In this document: one piece after another, positions 1 to 7,986 of the stretch
Position numbering within the stretch: the first letter of the stretch is position 1
How the letters are laid out: the number at the start of each line of letters is the position of its first letter
Assembly: GCA_964467165.1 (NCBI GenBank)
Contig: CAYXOL010000025.1
Span: 1-64,000, forward strand
DNA from: Clostridium_AD sp964467165
Lineage (GTDB): Bacteria; Bacillota; Clostridia; Clostridiales; Clostridiaceae
Length of the DNA: 64,000 nt
Direction of reading: 5' to 3'
Notes under the pieces: model-generated
Told to the model about the DNA's origin: nothing
Databases searched by the model: none
The model's input: the letters and a program-made list of their open reading frames with translations, nothing else
Translations under genes and position numbers: made by a program

Positions 1-9
1 ACAGAATGA

Positions 10-41
10 AAAACTATGAAAAATCAATTTGTCATAGTTTT
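10..41. terminator. Hairpin before the ferritin-like gene
   Basis: The arms aaaactatga (10-19) and tcatagtttt (32-41) are perfect complements around a 12-nt loop. The hairpin is A/T-flanked on both sides and may terminate a gene lying left of the window. It is AT-rich and therefore a weak candidate. Confidence 0.4.
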
Positions 42-58
42 AGAAATCAGGTTATAAA

Positions 59-517
59 GTGGATAATAATCAACTAAAAGATATTATAAATTTTGCAATT
101 AAGCAAGAAATTAAATCTAGTGAATTTTATAATAAGGTTTCAAAGAAGATAACAACAGATTTAAATCTTAAAAAAACATTTGAAGAGTATGCTATAGAAG
201 AATTAAAGCATAAAAAATTCCTGGAAGATTTTTTAGAAGGTGATATTCATGATTTTAGTATCCCTAATGTGACTGATTACCATGTGTCCGAAACTGCTGA
301 AAAGCCAAAGATATCAACAGAAATGAAATTCGTTGATGTTGTTACACTCGCAATGAAGAATGAAGAAGAAGCAATGAATATGTACCTCAATCTAGCTAAA
401 ACTTGTTCAAATATTCAGCAAAAGGAACTTTTTGCTGAACTAGCTAAAATGGAAGAAATGCATAAGGTAAAATTAGAAGAAATTTATACTAATGCCGCCT
501 ATGCAGAGGTTTGGTAG
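59..517 (+). CDS. Ferritin-like (rubrerythrin-type) diiron protein
   Basis: This 152-residue, mostly helical protein has the two-helix-pair layout of the ferritin-like superfamily. Putative diiron ligands are visible: E17/E22 in helix 1, E48-x2-H51 (EELKH), E104 in the third helix, and E132-x2-H135 (EEMH). No C-terminal rubredoxin CxxC module is present, so it is not a classical rubrerythrin. Family members detoxify peroxide or handle iron in anaerobes; which of these applies here cannot be read from the sequence. The GTG start at 59 is forced, because in-frame stops lie immediately upstream (35-37 and 41-43). It is followed at 583 by mobA in the same direction, 65 bases away, and may or may not share its transcript. 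Confidence 0.85.
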   Translation: MDNNQLKDIINFAIKQEIKSSEFYNKVSKKITTDLNLKKTFEEYAIEELKHKKFLEDFLEGDIHDFSIPNVTDYHVSETAEKPKISTEMKFVDVVTLAMKNEEEAMNMYLNLAKTCSNIQQKELFAELAKMEEMHKVKLEEIYTNAAYAEVW

Positions 518-582
518 TAAAATCATTTCTTATGTTTAGAAAAATAATGAGATAATATTGAAGGTTGTGAGGACTTAAACTT

Positions 583-1203
583 ATGAAAATTAGTGTAGGA
601 GTTTTAGCAGGGGGTAAAAGCTCTCGTATGGGGAAAAACAAAGCGTTTCTGTCTTATAACGAAAGCTCTTTTATTGAAGTGATTGCCAGAGAGTGCGAAG
701 ATTTTTCGGAAATTCTTATATCAGCAAATCAGGTAGAAGTATTTAAACATTTAGGGCTTAAGGTACTTAAGGATGAGAAAAAAGAATTCGGGCCACTAGA
801 AGGTATTTATCAAATTATCAAAGAAATAGACACAGAATATGTCTTGATTTTAGCAACAGATATGCCATATATAAAGAGAGCGTTTTTACAAAGGTTTATA
901 AACATCTTAGAAAGTTTAAAAGATTCTCAGAATGAAGTAAATGAAATGCCTGCTTGCTTAGTACTGCGTGCCGAAGGCAGGATACAGCCATTATGTAGTA
1001 TTTACTCAAAAGAGGCCTTATCTGAAATTGAAAAGATGCGAGAGAAGGAAGAACATAAATTAAGAATACTATTCGGCAGGGTAGTGACGAGATATGTTGA
1101 TATTGAAGATTTGGGATTCACCGTAGATATGGTAGCGAATATCAATACTCAGAATGATTATAAAGAGTTGATAAATGATAGTGGTAAACAGGATATGAAT
1201 TGA
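583..1203 (+). CDS. mobA: Molybdenum cofactor guanylyltransferase MobA
   Basis: MobA transfers GMP from GTP to molybdopterin to make the guanine-dinucleotide form of the molybdenum cofactor in the cytoplasm. The N-terminus carries the nucleotidyltransferase signature LAGGKSSRMGKNKA (residues 8-21), and ATDMPY near residue 91 supplies the metal-binding Asp of the family. At 206 residues it is of normal length. A GAGGA Shine-Dalgarno precedes the ATG. Nine bases separate it from the next gene, and a MobB-like protein follows that, so these three genes form a cofactor-maturation unit. Related MocA-type cytidylyltransferases share the fold; the partnership with a MobB domain favours MobA. Confidence 0.88.
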   Translation: MKISVGVLAGGKSSRMGKNKAFLSYNESSFIEVIARECEDFSEILISANQVEVFKHLGLKVLKDEKKEFGPLEGIYQIIKEIDTEYVLILATDMPYIKRAFLQRFINILESLKDSQNEVNEMPACLVLRAEGRIQPLCSIYSKEALSEIEKMREKEEHKLRILFGRVVTRYVDIEDLGFTVDMVANINTQNDYKELINDSGKQDMN

Positions 1204-1212
1204 GGTGAAGAT

Positions 1213-2238
1213 ATGGTTGTTTCAAGCTATGCTGATTTAATAGATTTTTTTCGAGTTATGGAAAGGGCAAGAAAAGATCAGCCTACATTAGTATGTTATC
1301 TAGATGGATTAGGATATAAACTTTATCAGTATGCCACGAAAAAAGGAATGATACCATTCCTCGCTAACTATTTTTGGATGTGTGAAATGAAAACTGTAAA
1401 ACCATCCCTAACTAATCCGGCTATGGCTACTATGATTACAGGGGTATTACCTGAAAAACATGGGATTTTATCTAGAAAAGATCATATTCCCGCTGTTGCT
1501 ACAATATTTGCAGATGAGATTTATAGAGAAGTGTCTGCCATTATTGAAGGAGATAGTGTCATTGTAAACACAGAAATATTCCCAAGGCTAAACAGTACTG
1601 TGGATGGTGAGGACATTGACAAACTTATTTTTGAAGGAACAAAAGAGGCAATAAAAGAGCATAAAAGATTTATTTTTGCTCATTTTCATGGGATTGATGA
1701 TATAGAACACGACTACGGACCATATGCAGAAGAAGTATTGTGGAAATTAAAAGAAATGGATGGATACCTACAGACATTGTCAGATAGGTGGCAGGGTAAT
1801 TTTTTAATCATTAGTGATCATGGTATGCATACAGAAGGAAATGGTGGAAATCATGGAAGTGATTTGGAAGAAGATACAATAGTGGCCTTTGGCATTCGTA
1901 TGAAAAAAAAGAAATATGAAATTGAAAAAAAATCTAATGGAAAAGAAATTGATATAAAAAGGTATGAAGGATATGATGTAAAGGAAATTCTGAAATATGG
2001 CATGGAGTTTGATAAGAAATGTAAGCAGGTCATATTTTATTGCGAGGATGGATTTGCAGTAGCATGTTCTTATAATGAAGTGGAAATGGGAGAAAACGTG
2101 TTACTAATTTCTATGAACTATGAATGCGATTCAGATAAATGTAAAAGCAGAAAACAGGGTAAATATCGGTTGGTAATTGTTACTGATAAAACTAGTAGGC
2201 GATGGTGTAAGAATATCATAAGAATAGAATTAAAATAA
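1213..2238 (+). CDS. Alkaline-phosphatase-superfamily phosphodiesterase/pyrophosphatase-like protein
   Basis: The protein (341 residues) has the metal and nucleophile pattern of nucleotide pyrophosphatases/phosphodiesterases: D31 in CYLDGLGY, a candidate nucleophile T67 in PSLTNPAMATMITG, the pair D162...H166, D202-H203 in ISDHGMH, and H214 in GGNHG. No signal peptide or membrane segment is seen, so it should act in the cytoplasm. The last 120 residues are not recognisable and include a K/E-rich stretch. It sits between mobA and mobB, 9 bases after the former and 21 before the latter, with a GAGGTGAAG Shine-Dalgarno. The location suggests hydrolysis of a phosphoester or pyrophosphate in molybdopterin or nucleotide-cofactor metabolism; that role is inference. 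Confidence 0.75.
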   Translation: MVVSSYADLIDFFRVMERARKDQPTLVCYLDGLGYKLYQYATKKGMIPFLANYFWMCEMKTVKPSLTNPAMATMITGVLPEKHGILSRKDHIPAVATIFADEIYREVSAIIEGDSVIVNTEIFPRLNSTVDGEDIDKLIFEGTKEAIKEHKRFIFAHFHGIDDIEHDYGPYAEEVLWKLKEMDGYLQTLSDRWQGNFLIISDHGMHTEGNGGNHGSDLEEDTIVAFGIRMKKKKYEIEKKSNGKEIDIKRYEGYDVKEILKYGMEFDKKCKQVIFYCEDGFAVACSYNEVEMGENVLLISMNYECDSDKCKSRKQGKYRLVIVTDKTSRRWCKNIIRIELK

Positions 2239-2259
2239 GTGTTATGAGAGGAAAGTAAA

Positions 2260-3411
2260 GTGAAGATATTTAGTGTGGTAGGTATCCGGGGTTCAGGTAA
2301 GACTACAACAATAACAAAATTAATTGAAGAATTAAAAAGAAGGGATTATAGGGTTGGCACAATAAAAACAATTTTTTGTCCTACTTTTTCCATTGATGAC
2401 GGGAAAAGTAATACATCTAGGCACTTAAAGGCAGGTGCCAATTTTGTTTGTGCCAAGTCTCGCAGCGAAGTCAGTTTTATTTATCCTTATGGTTTAGATC
2501 AAAACGAAATTATGTTACGGCTCAAAGAAGAAGCACTAGATTACCTAATTTTAGAAGGAGATTACGAAGCTGATGTACCACGTATTGTATGCGCGCATAA
2601 AGAGCAGGAGGTTGTGGAACGGCTTAATGAAAAAACCTTTGTTATAGCTGGAAGAATTTCAGATAAGGAAACAACGGTAGGTGGAATACAAGCAATTAGT
2701 GCAGTTAATAATTTAACAGTTTTGGCAGATAAAGTTATTGAGTGCGTGTTAGAAACAGAGGTTCCAATTCATATGCTAGATACACCCTTGGCAGCTAGTG
2801 GTTTTTGTCAGTGCGGCTGCCATAAGACTTGTAATAGTTTGGAAGCTCATATTCATCCTTCCGGCAGAAAACATATATTTTTGACAGGGGAAAAACAAAT
2901 TGGAAAATCAACTATTTTATCCTCTGTAATAGAAACATATAAAGACATAATTGTTGGCTTTCAGACACTGCCATTTATAATTAATGGTATGAAGAAAGGT
3001 TATTACATTCACAATATGAGTGGACTTAAAGAAACAAATAATGATGTTCCCATTTGTATCTGTGTAGGAGAAGAAAACACTGTTCCAGTGACGGAAAGTT
3101 TTGATAAGATAGGGACTTTAATTCTTAAAACGACCCGAGGTAAGAATGGTATTATGATTATGGATGAGTTGGGTAAAATGGAAAGGGAAGCTCACGTATT
3201 CCAAAGAGAAGTATGTAAATGTCTGGACACGGAGCAGATTGTTGTAGGTGTTCTGCAAAAGACAAGCCAGAAATTTATACAAGACATTAGAAGTAGACGG
3301 GATGTTATTGTATATGAAGTTACCAATGAAAACAGAGATAGCTTAAAAAATGAAATTCTTCAGCGGATAGAAATTGAAAGAAGTAAATTTATAGGTAAAA
3401 CTACCATATGA
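2260..3411 (+). CDS. mobB: MobB - NTPase (THEP1-like) fusion protein
   Basis: Two P-loop domains are joined in 383 residues. Residues 1-165 resemble MobB, the GTP-binding partner of MobA, with P-loop GIRGSGKTT (8-16). Residues 205-383 resemble the nucleoside-triphosphatase THEP1/DUF265 family, with a second P-loop GEKQIGKS (210-217) and Walker B-like IMIMDELGKME (D302-E303). Between them lies a compact cysteine/histidine cluster, C183-x-C185-x-C187-H188-x2-C191, that could bind metal. Start is GTG with a GAGAGGAAAG Shine-Dalgarno. It ends the mob unit and is followed by a strong terminator. MobB assists nucleotide addition to molybdopterin; what the THEP1 half does is not established. Confidence 0.8.
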   Translation: MKIFSVVGIRGSGKTTTITKLIEELKRRDYRVGTIKTIFCPTFSIDDGKSNTSRHLKAGANFVCAKSRSEVSFIYPYGLDQNEIMLRLKEEALDYLILEGDYEADVPRIVCAHKEQEVVERLNEKTFVIAGRISDKETTVGGIQAISAVNNLTVLADKVIECVLETEVPIHMLDTPLAASGFCQCGCHKTCNSLEAHIHPSGRKHIFLTGEKQIGKSTILSSVIETYKDIIVGFQTLPFIINGMKKGYYIHNMSGLKETNNDVPICICVGEENTVPVTESFDKIGTLILKTTRGKNGIMIMDELGKMEREAHVFQREVCKCLDTEQIVVGVLQKTSQKFIQDIRSRRDVIVYEVTNENRDSLKNEILQRIEIERSKFIGKTTI

Positions 3412-3423
3412 TTACTAGATAGC

Positions 3424-3455
3424 AAGAAGAAACTGTTTCCAGTTTCTTCTTTTAA
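3424..3455 (+). terminator. Terminator of the mob unit
   Basis: A perfect 12-bp stem (3424-3435 with 3440-3451) closes a tttc loop and runs into a T stretch. This is a standard intrinsic terminator just after the MobB-THEP1 gene. Confidence 0.85.
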
Positions 3456-3510
3456 TTGTATAAATTGTTCATGAGATATAATAGGAGATTTTACTTTTGA
3501 AAAGATATAA

Positions 3511-3538
3511 TTGACAACTAGTCTAATTAGACTATAAT
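3511..3538 (+). promoter_or_regulatory. Sigma-A promoter of the esterase gene
   Basis: A consensus TTGACA (3511-3516) and TATAAT (3533-3538) are separated by 16 bp. Most of the spacer and the first bases of the -10 box are occupied by a perfect palindrome, so repression by occlusion is likely. Confidence 0.8.
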
Positions 3539-3566
3539 GATAAGTGTTAGTAGTCTAATTAGACTA
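3519..3566. promoter_or_regulatory. Duplicated 16-bp palindromic operator
   Basis: The perfect palindrome TAGTCTAATTAGACTA occurs at 3519-3534, between the -35 and -10 boxes, and again at 3551-3566, just downstream of the expected transcription start. Centre-to-centre distance is 32 bp, about three helical turns, so two bound repressor dimers would sit on the same DNA face. The PadR-family regulator encoded downstream (4587-5168) is the natural candidate; a TetR-type protein elsewhere is an alternative. Confidence 0.7.
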
Positions 3567-3667
3567 TGTCTGTAATGGCTAAAAAATCAAATAAATAACC
3601 ACATAACATTTATTGAGAACTGAATCATATCTTCATAAATGTTAAACAAAAGGGAAGGATGAGAAAA

Positions 3668-4516
3668 ATGGTTAAATCGTTTTTAATGTTAGGACAGTCG
3701 AATATGGCTGGACGAGGGTTTATTCATGAAGTAACCCCGATCTATAATGAAAGAATACAAATGTCGCGTAATGGTAGATGGCAAATGATGACGGAACCTA
3801 TCAATTACGACCGTCCTGTTTCAGGAATAAGTTTGTCCGGTTCATTTGCAGATGCATGGTGTCGTAAAAATCAAGAAGATACTATTGGATTAATTCCTTG
3901 TGCTGAAGGTGGAAGCACTCTGGATGAATGGGCTGTAGATCAAGTACTTTTTAGACATGCAATAACAGAAGCTAAATTTGCTATGCAAAGTAGTGAGCTT
4001 TCAGGAATTCTATGGCATCAAGGAGAAAGTGATAGTATGAATGGTAACTATAAAGTCTATTATAAAAAATTGCTTTTAATTATTGAAGCTCTTAGAAAGG
4101 AGTTAAATGCTCCAGATATTCCTCTGATTATTGGTGGGTTAGGAGATTTTTTAGGCAAAAGAGGATTTGGAAAAGGCTGCACGGAATATAAATTTATTAA
4201 TGGAGAGTTACAGAAATTTACTGTTGAACAAGAAAATTGCTATTTTGTAACAGCATCAGGTTTAACATCTAATCCCGATGGTATTCATATTGATGCAATT
4301 TCTCAAAGAAAATTTGGTTTGCGATATTTTGAAGCCTTTTCTAATAAACAACATGTGTTGAAGCCATTGATTAATGAAAATGAGTTGATAAATATTAATA
4401 ATGCTAGAACACATACAAAAGCAGAAAAGATATATATAAAAAGTATGGATTTTGCGTTAGGGAAAATATCCTATGATGAATTTGAATCTCAATTCATACA
4501 AATCAACAATGGTTAA
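3668..4516 (+). CDS. SGNH-type carbohydrate esterase (sialate O-acetylesterase/SASA domain)
   Basis: The 282-residue protein matches the DUF303/SASA carbohydrate-esterase fold: the nucleophile block MLGQSNMAGRG at the N-terminus, WHQGESDS in the middle, and PDGIHID near residue 219 providing the Asp/His of the catalytic set. Such enzymes remove O-acetyl groups from sugars. No signal peptide is visible, so the substrate is expected to be intracellular. An upstream in-frame ATG at 3659 abuts the AGGGAAGG Shine-Dalgarno too closely; the ATG at 3668 has correct spacing. The leader contains a 9-bp inverted repeat (3605-3613 with 3635-3643). A PadR regulator follows, and the promoter carries a double operator. 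Confidence 0.82.
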   Translation: MVKSFLMLGQSNMAGRGFIHEVTPIYNERIQMSRNGRWQMMTEPINYDRPVSGISLSGSFADAWCRKNQEDTIGLIPCAEGGSTLDEWAVDQVLFRHAITEAKFAMQSSELSGILWHQGESDSMNGNYKVYYKKLLLIIEALRKELNAPDIPLIIGGLGDFLGKRGFGKGCTEYKFINGELQKFTVEQENCYFVTASGLTSNPDGIHIDAISQRKFGLRYFEAFSNKQHVLKPLINENELININNARTHTKAEKIYIKSMDFALGKISYDEFESQFIQINNG

Positions 4517-4518
4517 AT

Positions 4519-4573
4519 CAGCACCCGCGGTGCTGGAATATTAACGACTTCAGAAGGATACGTTCCTTCTGAA
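4519..4573 (+). repeat. Two consecutive hairpins between esterase and padR
   Basis: The first hairpin pairs cagcacc (4519-4525) with ggtgctg (4529-4535) over a 3-nt loop. The second pairs ttcagaagga (4549-4558) with tccttctgaa (4564-4573). Neither has a T tract, so they look more like a processing or stabilising element or partial attenuator than a terminator. Confidence 0.55.
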
Positions 4574-4586
4574 ATGTGGTTAAACG

Positions 4587-5168
4587 TTGAAACTAGGTCA
4601 TAACTATCAGCACAATTTTGATGAAGAATATAAAGAAGGTGTTTATTTGATACCATTACTAATTTTAGGTTTATTAAAACAAAGCCCAGGTTCCTACGGA
4701 TACGAATTATTAGCCTTAATGGAAGAAAGGCACTATAAATATATAGTAAATTTTACTAAAGGGTCATTCTATTATAATCTTCAACAATTAGAAGAAAAAC
4801 AATATATTAAAAAAATTGACCAATTAGACAATACTAGAGAGACACATAATTATATTATCACTGAACTAGGGGATAAAGAATTTGAAAAATTAATGTATAA
4901 CTATGGCTCTAAGACAGATTATATAAACTTATCTTTTTATTCAGCAATGCTATTTGCTAATGAATATAAAAGCGAGGAGTTAACAAAACTAATAGAAATA
5001 CAAATCGAACAAACCAAAAAGAAAATTTTTTTATTAGACCAATCTCTTGAAAATTACGAAACTATACCTACTAATTTTAAAAAAATGTTGGAAAATTCAC
5101 TTTCTCATCATTTAGTAAATGTCCAATGGTTTGAAGGACTGTTAGAAGATATAAGAAATAAAAATTAA
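4587..5168 (+). CDS. PadR-family transcriptional regulator
   Basis: The N-terminal half has the PadR winged-helix pattern (LLILGLLKQSPGSYGYELL, then FTKGSFYYNLQQLEEKQYI for the recognition helix and wing), followed by a helical C-terminal dimerisation region; the total is 193 residues. Start choice is open. TTG at 4587 is the first possible start after an in-frame stop but lacks a good Shine-Dalgarno. TTG at 4647, preceded by AAGAAGGTG at suitable spacing, would begin MIPLLILGLL, close to the usual PadR N-terminus. It lies 70 bases after the esterase gene and likely autoregulates that unit through the palindromes near 3519-3566; this link is inference. Confidence 0.85.
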   Translation: MKLGHNYQHNFDEEYKEGVYLIPLLILGLLKQSPGSYGYELLALMEERHYKYIVNFTKGSFYYNLQQLEEKQYIKKIDQLDNTRETHNYIITELGDKEFEKLMYNYGSKTDYINLSFYSAMLFANEYKSEELTKLIEIQIEQTKKKIFLLDQSLENYETIPTNFKKMLENSLSHHLVNVQWFEGLLEDIRNKN

Positions 5169-5315
5169 TTTAAGGCAGTTTCTGTTATTTAGAAATGCGT
5201 AAGGAAGAGTTGCAGTGACAGAAATCCTAACTAAAAGTGACTTTACAATAGGGGAAAAACATTGTGAGAGAAGATTTTTTCATTATTCATTATAAAAAAA
5301 AGGAGGGATTCAGTT

Positions 5316-6104
5316 ATGTCTAAAATAAAAAAAGAATGGATAAATGCTATATTTCTACTGGTTACTCTACTTATTAATACCTTAGGTGCTTTAGGTTTGA
5401 TCAATGGACTTTCGCAAAAGCAAATTTCTGAAATGTATGTTACCTTGATAACACCAAGTCCATCTACCTTCAGCATATGGAGCGTTATTTACTTATTACT
5501 TATGATTTCTGTGATTACGATGATTGTAAAGAAAGACGACTCGTATTACCAAAGTGCAATAGAAGAGATAACAGTACTTTTCAGAATTTCATGCATCTTA
5601 AATGTAGTTTGGATTGTTACATTCTCGTTGTTGCAGATTGAGTTGTCTGTGATATTCATTTTGGGCTTTGTAATTGTATTGTCTCTGATTTGTCTTAAAT
5701 TAAAAAAGATTCAAGTTGGGAGACACTTCCTATTACCTTTGACATTTGGACTCTATACAGGCTGGTTATTCATTGCTACTGTGGTCAATATAGCCGCAGC
5801 ATTGGTAAAATTAAAATGGGGAGGTTTTGGAATTAATGATGAAATATGGGCAATAACTATCCTTATAATTGCAGTCATTCTGGCTTTTGTAGTGCTTCAG
5901 AAAAATCGTAATGCTGCATTTCCACTGCCTCTTGCCTGGGCATATTTTGGAATATATAAGTTTTTGGAAGCTCCGGAGGGTTTTAACAAGCAATTCTTCT
6001 TTCTTGAGATTATAGCTCTTGTAGGAATGGTTGTTCTGATAGGAATGGCCGCTATTCAACTGTATCTAAACCATTTTGCATTGCTTCCGGAAACGTCTGA
6101 TTAA
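5316..6104 (+). CDS. TspO/MBR-like membrane protein
   Basis: This 262-residue protein is almost entirely hydrophobic, with about seven predicted membrane segments. The segment TPSPSTFSIWSVIYLLL (about residues 48-64) matches the TspO/MBR family motif for the second helix, and the C-terminal AWAYFGIY also fits. It is clearly longer than canonical TspO (about 160 residues), as in a subset of Firmicute tryptophan-rich sensory protein homologues, and it is poor in tryptophan. Canonical TspO binds tetrapyrroles; the function of this long form is unknown. A strong AAAGGAGGG Shine-Dalgarno precedes the ATG. It converges with the EamA gene on the other strand. Confidence 0.7.
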   Translation: MSKIKKEWINAIFLLVTLLINTLGALGLINGLSQKQISEMYVTLITPSPSTFSIWSVIYLLLMISVITMIVKKDDSYYQSAIEEITVLFRISCILNVVWIVTFSLLQIELSVIFILGFVIVLSLICLKLKKIQVGRHFLLPLTFGLYTGWLFIATVVNIAAALVKLKWGGFGINDEIWAITILIIAVILAFVVLQKNRNAAFPLPLAWAYFGIYKFLEAPEGFNKQFFFLEIIALVGMVVLIGMAAIQLYLNHFALLPETSD

Positions 6105-6201
6105 TGACAAATTTACAAGCACGACAATGCGCCCACACTAATTAGAAGAAATTATCAACTTGATAAAACTAGCAAGGCACTATTAATGGCGGCTAGTAAA
6201 A

Positions 6202-7137
6202 CTATTCTATCTCTTTTGTTTTATTTTTATTAATCATACTTATGAGTTGTTTAACATCTAAATTTGTAACCATTAACCCGATTATTATAACAGAAACACC
6301 TAGCCATTGTAATTTAGAGAGCTTTTCTAATAAAACAATTCTAGCTGTAAATAGTCCAGTTATTGGAACTAATAATGATAATGGTGAAATCTTATTAATT
6401 GGATATTTAGATATTAAAATACTCCAAAATCCATATCCAAATAGTGTTGACCCAAAAGCTAAATAAAGGGCTGCAAATATGGATATCATATTTAAATTAG
6501 ACATTGAATTAATAAGAGTTTGTGGAGAGTCAATTAATAATGCTAGGATTAAAGTGGGAATAGGGGGTACAAGACTTCCCCATACAACTAAACTTAACAT
6601 ATCAAGCTTTTCACCTTTTTCCATTGATTTTTTTGATGCAGTTTTAGCTACAATATTTGAAATAGACCAGAATATAGGAGCACATATTGTAAGTAAAATA
6701 GCACCAATAGGTATCGATGTTATTCCATTGTTACTTGAAGCAACTCCTATCACAAGTAGTCCTAAAGCTCCAATAAAAAAACCTACTAATTGTTTAGTTT
6801 TGAATTTTTCTTTTAATAATAAATACCCTAAAAGTGGAGATATAAATGCTTGCAATTGAACTATTATAGATGCGAGCCCAGCTGGCATTCCAATATGCAT
6901 GGCATAAAACAAACAACCAAATTGACCTACTCCAACTGTAAATCCATATAGGAGTATATCTTTTAGTGCCATTTTAGGTGGTTTGATAAAAAATACAGCT
7001 GGAAATGCAACTAAAGTATACCTTAAAGTAACAAGTAGCATTGGAGGTACACCGCCTAGCCCCAGTTTAATTACTGTAAAATTTGCACCCCAAACTATTA
7101 CGACTAATACTGCAAGAATAAAATCTTTTCTTTTCAT
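6202..7137 (-). CDS. EamA/DMT-family exporter
   Basis: A 311-residue membrane protein with two EamA repeats and about ten membrane helices. It begins MKRKDFILAVLVVIVWGANFTVIKLGL, typical of drug/metabolite transporters related to amino-acid (O-acetylserine/cysteine) exporters. Further landmarks are LLKEKFKTKQLVGFFIGALGLL at the end of the first repeat and LLEKLSKLQWLGVSVIIIGL at the end of the second. A GGGGGG Shine-Dalgarno lies just upstream of the ATG at 7137; a longer TTG start at 7152 would put the start inside that site. The substrate cannot be told from sequence. The MarR gene is divergent, so the 250-bp spacer holds both promoters. Confidence 0.85.
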   Translation of the reverse strand: MKRKDFILAVLVVIVWGANFTVIKLGLGGVPPMLLVTLRYTLVAFPAVFFIKPPKMALKDILLYGFTVGVGQFGCLFYAMHIGMPAGLASIIVQLQAFISPLLGYLLLKEKFKTKQLVGFFIGALGLLVIGVASSNNGITSIPIGAILLTICAPIFWSISNIVAKTASKKSMEKGEKLDMLSLVVWGSLVPPIPTLILALLIDSPQTLINSMSNLNMISIFAALYLAFGSTLFGYGFWSILISKYPINKISPLSLLVPITGLFTARIVLLEKLSKLQWLGVSVIIIGLMVTNLDVKQLISMINKNKTKEIE

Positions 7138-7322
7138 AAATGTCCCCCCCAAGGCTAACTCAATATATATTTACAATATCATATTCAATTTTAAAACACA
7201 ATAATAGATAGAAGAAAATAAATTTCATAAATTTAAGTGGAAATACAAGGAAAAGATATATTTTTATTGGCAAGTTAAAAACAAGCTATTGAAAAACTAA
7301 GTATAGACTAGTTCATTTAATA

Positions 7323-7340
7323 TTGTTGAAAGAGAAACAA
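7323..7340. promoter_or_regulatory. MarR operator copy 1 overlapping the marR -35 box
   Basis: The inverted repeat TTGTT-N8-AACAA covers the -35 box of the adjacent regulator gene. The same arms, spacing and most of the core recur before the MFS gene at 7955-7972, which makes it a likely operator for this MarR protein. Confidence 0.7.
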
Positions 7341-7354
7341 AAGTGTAATATAAT
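7326..7354 (+). promoter_or_regulatory. Promoter of marR gene
   Basis: TTGAAA (7326-7331), a 17-bp spacer and a perfect TATAAT (7349-7354) make a convincing sigma-A promoter 35 bp before the chosen start codon. Confidence 0.8.
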
Positions 7355-7388
7355 ATTGTTAATACATCAATGGGTGGGAGGAGAAGCC

Positions 7389-7874
7389 ATGAACAAAGAA
7401 GAACGGCTCTTAATGGGTTTCAGGGACTTATACAACAAGAAGCTTTTGCTTAATAAGCCTAAGATGAAAGACCGTTTTAAGGGTTATAAATCCTTTGAAG
7501 TACATTGTATAGAATACATTGAAAGAAATGTAGATTCCAACGTGACAAAACTTTCGGATTCTTTTTATGTGACTAGGGGTGCCATAAGCAAGCTAACTAA
7601 GAAGCTCATAAAAAAAGGCGTTATCGAAAGCTATCAGAAGCCGGATAACAAAAAAGAAATCTATTTTCGATTGACTTCGGAAGGAAAAGTAATTAACAAA
7701 ATCCATGAGGAATTGCACAAAGAGTTTCAAGAGCGGGATAAAGCCATATTTGAGCAGGTAACCGAGGAAGAATTTGATGTGATGCTTAGCTTCGTGGAAA
7801 AGTATAATAGGCATTTGGATGCGGAAATAGAGAAGCAAGGCCAAGATATAACAAATGGAAATGATTTTGAATAA
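7389..7874 (+). CDS. MarR-family transcriptional regulator
   Basis: This 161-residue winged-helix protein contains the MarR core: VTKLSDSFYVTRGAISKLTKKLIKKGVIE (recognition helix) followed by the wing YQKPDNKKEIYFRLTSEGK. Long terminal helices flank the core for dimerisation. The ATG at 7389 has a GGGAGGAG Shine-Dalgarno; the frame is open further upstream but without a ribosome site. The inverted repeat over its own -35 and the matching repeat over the -35 of the MFS gene downstream point to autorepression plus control of the pump, relieved by a small molecule as in other MarR-efflux pairs. Confidence 0.88.
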   Translation: MNKEERLLMGFRDLYNKKLLLNKPKMKDRFKGYKSFEVHCIEYIERNVDSNVTKLSDSFYVTRGAISKLTKKLIKKGVIESYQKPDNKKEIYFRLTSEGKVINKIHEELHKEFQERDKAIFEQVTEEEFDVMLSFVEKYNRHLDAEIEKQGQDITNGNDFE

Positions 7875-7906
7875 TGGGGTCGTAATTAAGAAGTAGCCTA
7901 ATGGGG

Positions 7907-7954
7907 CTGTATCAAAGCGCTGGAACATCAGTGTTTTGATACAGTCCTATTTTA
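7907..7954 (+). terminator. Terminator after marR
   Basis: Arms ctgtatcaaa (7907-7916) and tttgatacag (7935-7944) form a 10-bp stem with further partial pairing inside the loop, followed by a T-rich stretch. It separates marR from the MFS promoter immediately downstream. Confidence 0.7.
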
Positions 7955-7972
7955 TTGTTGACAGAGAAACAA
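7955..7972. promoter_or_regulatory. MarR operator copy 2 overlapping the MFS -35 box
   Basis: ATTGTT-N8-AACAAT (7954-7973) is a slightly longer version of the inverted repeat at marR and overlaps TTGACA. A further repeat with the same geometry, TATGTT-N8-AACATA (7990-8009), lies over the transcription start and may be an auxiliary site or a 5' hairpin. Confidence 0.7.
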
Positions 7973-7986
7973 TAAGGTGATAGTAT
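7958..7986 (+). promoter_or_regulatory. Promoter of MFS efflux gene
   Basis: TTGACA (7958-7963), 17-bp spacer, TAGTAT (7981-7986). The transcript would start near 7993, giving a leader of about 120 nt that contains a short peptide gene. Confidence 0.75.

Noticed and set aside
3570..3603. A ten-codon frame (starting ATGTCTGTAATG) in the esterase leader
   Set aside because: It has no Shine-Dalgarno and does not end near the gene's ribosome site, unlike the MFS leader peptide.
6168..6197. actagc/gctagt inverted repeat between the TspO-like and EamA genes
   Set aside because: Only six base pairs around an 18-nt loop; too weak to call a terminator.
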